This document shows positions 6,433 to 6,806 of a stretch of DNA of 6,806 nt, piece by piece (the stretch's first letter is position 1; each line of letters begins with the position of its first letter). The stretch is from assembly GCA_902803365.1 (NCBI GenBank), contig CADCPU010000161.1, positions 1 to 6,806 of the forward strand. Reading direction: 5' to 3'. The notes below the pieces were generated by a model. The model was not told the DNA's origin. It ran no database searches and worked only from the letters and a program-made list of their open reading frames with translations. The position numbers and the translations under genes are program-made. The stretch is from Oscillospiraceae bacterium. GTDB lineage: Bacteria; Bacillota_A; Clostridia; Saccharofermentanales; Saccharofermentanaceae.

Positions 6433-6806
6433 ATGAAGATCCTGGTATTGGCGGGCGGAATAAGCCCTGAGCGTGACGTATCGAAAACATCGGCAAGCCT
6501 TATCGCAAATGCATTGTTGGCAAAGGGCCACAAGGTTGCGGTAGTTGATCTCTATGAAGGCATCGAAGAAGGCGTCGATCTTGATTCGATCTACAGGGAG
6601 GGATTGAGCGACAAGTTCTCCTACGAGATCCCTGAAGAGGAGCCGGATCTTGACGCGCTTATGGCCAAGTTCGGAAGAACAGAATGGCTCGGACCAAGGG
6701 TGATCGAGGCATGTAAGGAAGCTGATTCCGTATTCCTGGGACTTCACGGTTCCCACGGTGAGAACGGCGAACTTCAGGCTGTTTTGGAAGCATTCTCCAT
6801 CCCTTA
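6433..6806 (+). CDS. ddl: D-alanine--D-alanine ligase, N-terminal part (3'-truncated)
   Basis: 124 codons and two bases are in the window; the rest of the roughly 300-370-residue enzyme lies beyond it. The enzyme is cytoplasmic and joins two D-alanines using ATP, making the dipeptide that ends the peptidoglycan stem. The N-terminal ATP-grasp ligase domain is clear: a first strand ending in Ala-Gly-Gly, then Ser-Pro-Glu-Arg-Asp-Val-Ser (11-17) with Glu13 at the place of the catalytic Glu15 of E. coli DdlB, and Leu-His-Gly-x-x-Gly-Glu-Asn-Gly (104-112) followed by Leu-Gln and an Ile-Pro. Between these is a longer segment (about residues 42-95, with Trp-Leu-Gly-Pro-x-Val-Ile) than in E. coli Ddl. 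I recall such an insert in a clostridial Ddl subgroup. Most family members have Asp where Asn111 is. The ATP-binding and Ser/Tyr active-site parts cannot be checked. It is divergent from the GT-C-like gene. Confidence 0.9.
   Translation, partial: MKILVLAGGISPERDVSKTSASLIANALLAKGHKVAVVDLYEGIEEGVDLDSIYREGLSDKFSYEIPEEEPDLDALMAKFGRTEWLGPRVIEACKEADSVFLGLHGSHGENGELQAVLEAFSIP

Noticed and set aside
6330..6756. Minus-strand open frames (67 and 122 codons) opposite ddl
   Set aside because: The + strand frame has unmistakable Ddl motifs, promoter and ribosome site; the opposite frames are shadows.

Overview
The window looks like chromosome of an anaerobic Clostridia-type Firmicute, perhaps a gut or rumen lineage. 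Three things suggest this. The left end carries a BspA-type leucine-rich-repeat surface protein ending in DUF4214-type repeats, a common combination in secreted proteins of Lachnospiraceae and Oscillospiraceae relatives. The right end carries a D-Ala-D-Ala ligase start with the insertion and GENG motif that I recall from a clostridial Ddl subgroup. Shine-Dalgarno sites and an extended -10 promoter are of Gram-positive type. Genus cannot be fixed from the sequence alone.

Layout, left to right. (1) Positions 2-2338, + strand: the 3' part of a large surface or secreted protein. It has about 20 LRR_5 repeats, a Pro/Thr/Asn/Ser linker, and four DUF4214-like units arranged as two pairs. A perfect 12-bp terminator hairpin with a UUCG loop follows. 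(2) Positions 2482-3948, + strand: a 488-aa polytopic membrane protein with GT-C glycosyltransferase-like topology, preceded by its own promoter and ribosome binding site. (3) Positions 3942-6245, - strand: a second, larger GT-C-like membrane protein of 767 aa, meeting the first tail to tail with a 7-bp overlap and no terminator between them. (4) Positions 6246-6432: an AT-rich divergent intergenic region with two short palindromes and a promoter. (5) Position 6433 to the window end, + strand: the first 124 codons of D-alanine--D-alanine ligase (ddl).

The theme is the cell envelope: an exported repeat protein, two probable lipid-linked-sugar membrane enzymes and a peptidoglycan precursor ligase. 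Each gene appears to be its own transcription unit, so a shared pathway is not shown. I see no mobile elements, CRISPR, tRNA or rRNA, and no convincing sign of a wholly new system. The less-characterised elements are the paired DUF4214 module, the overlapping convergent GT-C-like genes, and the lysine-rich loop in the larger one.
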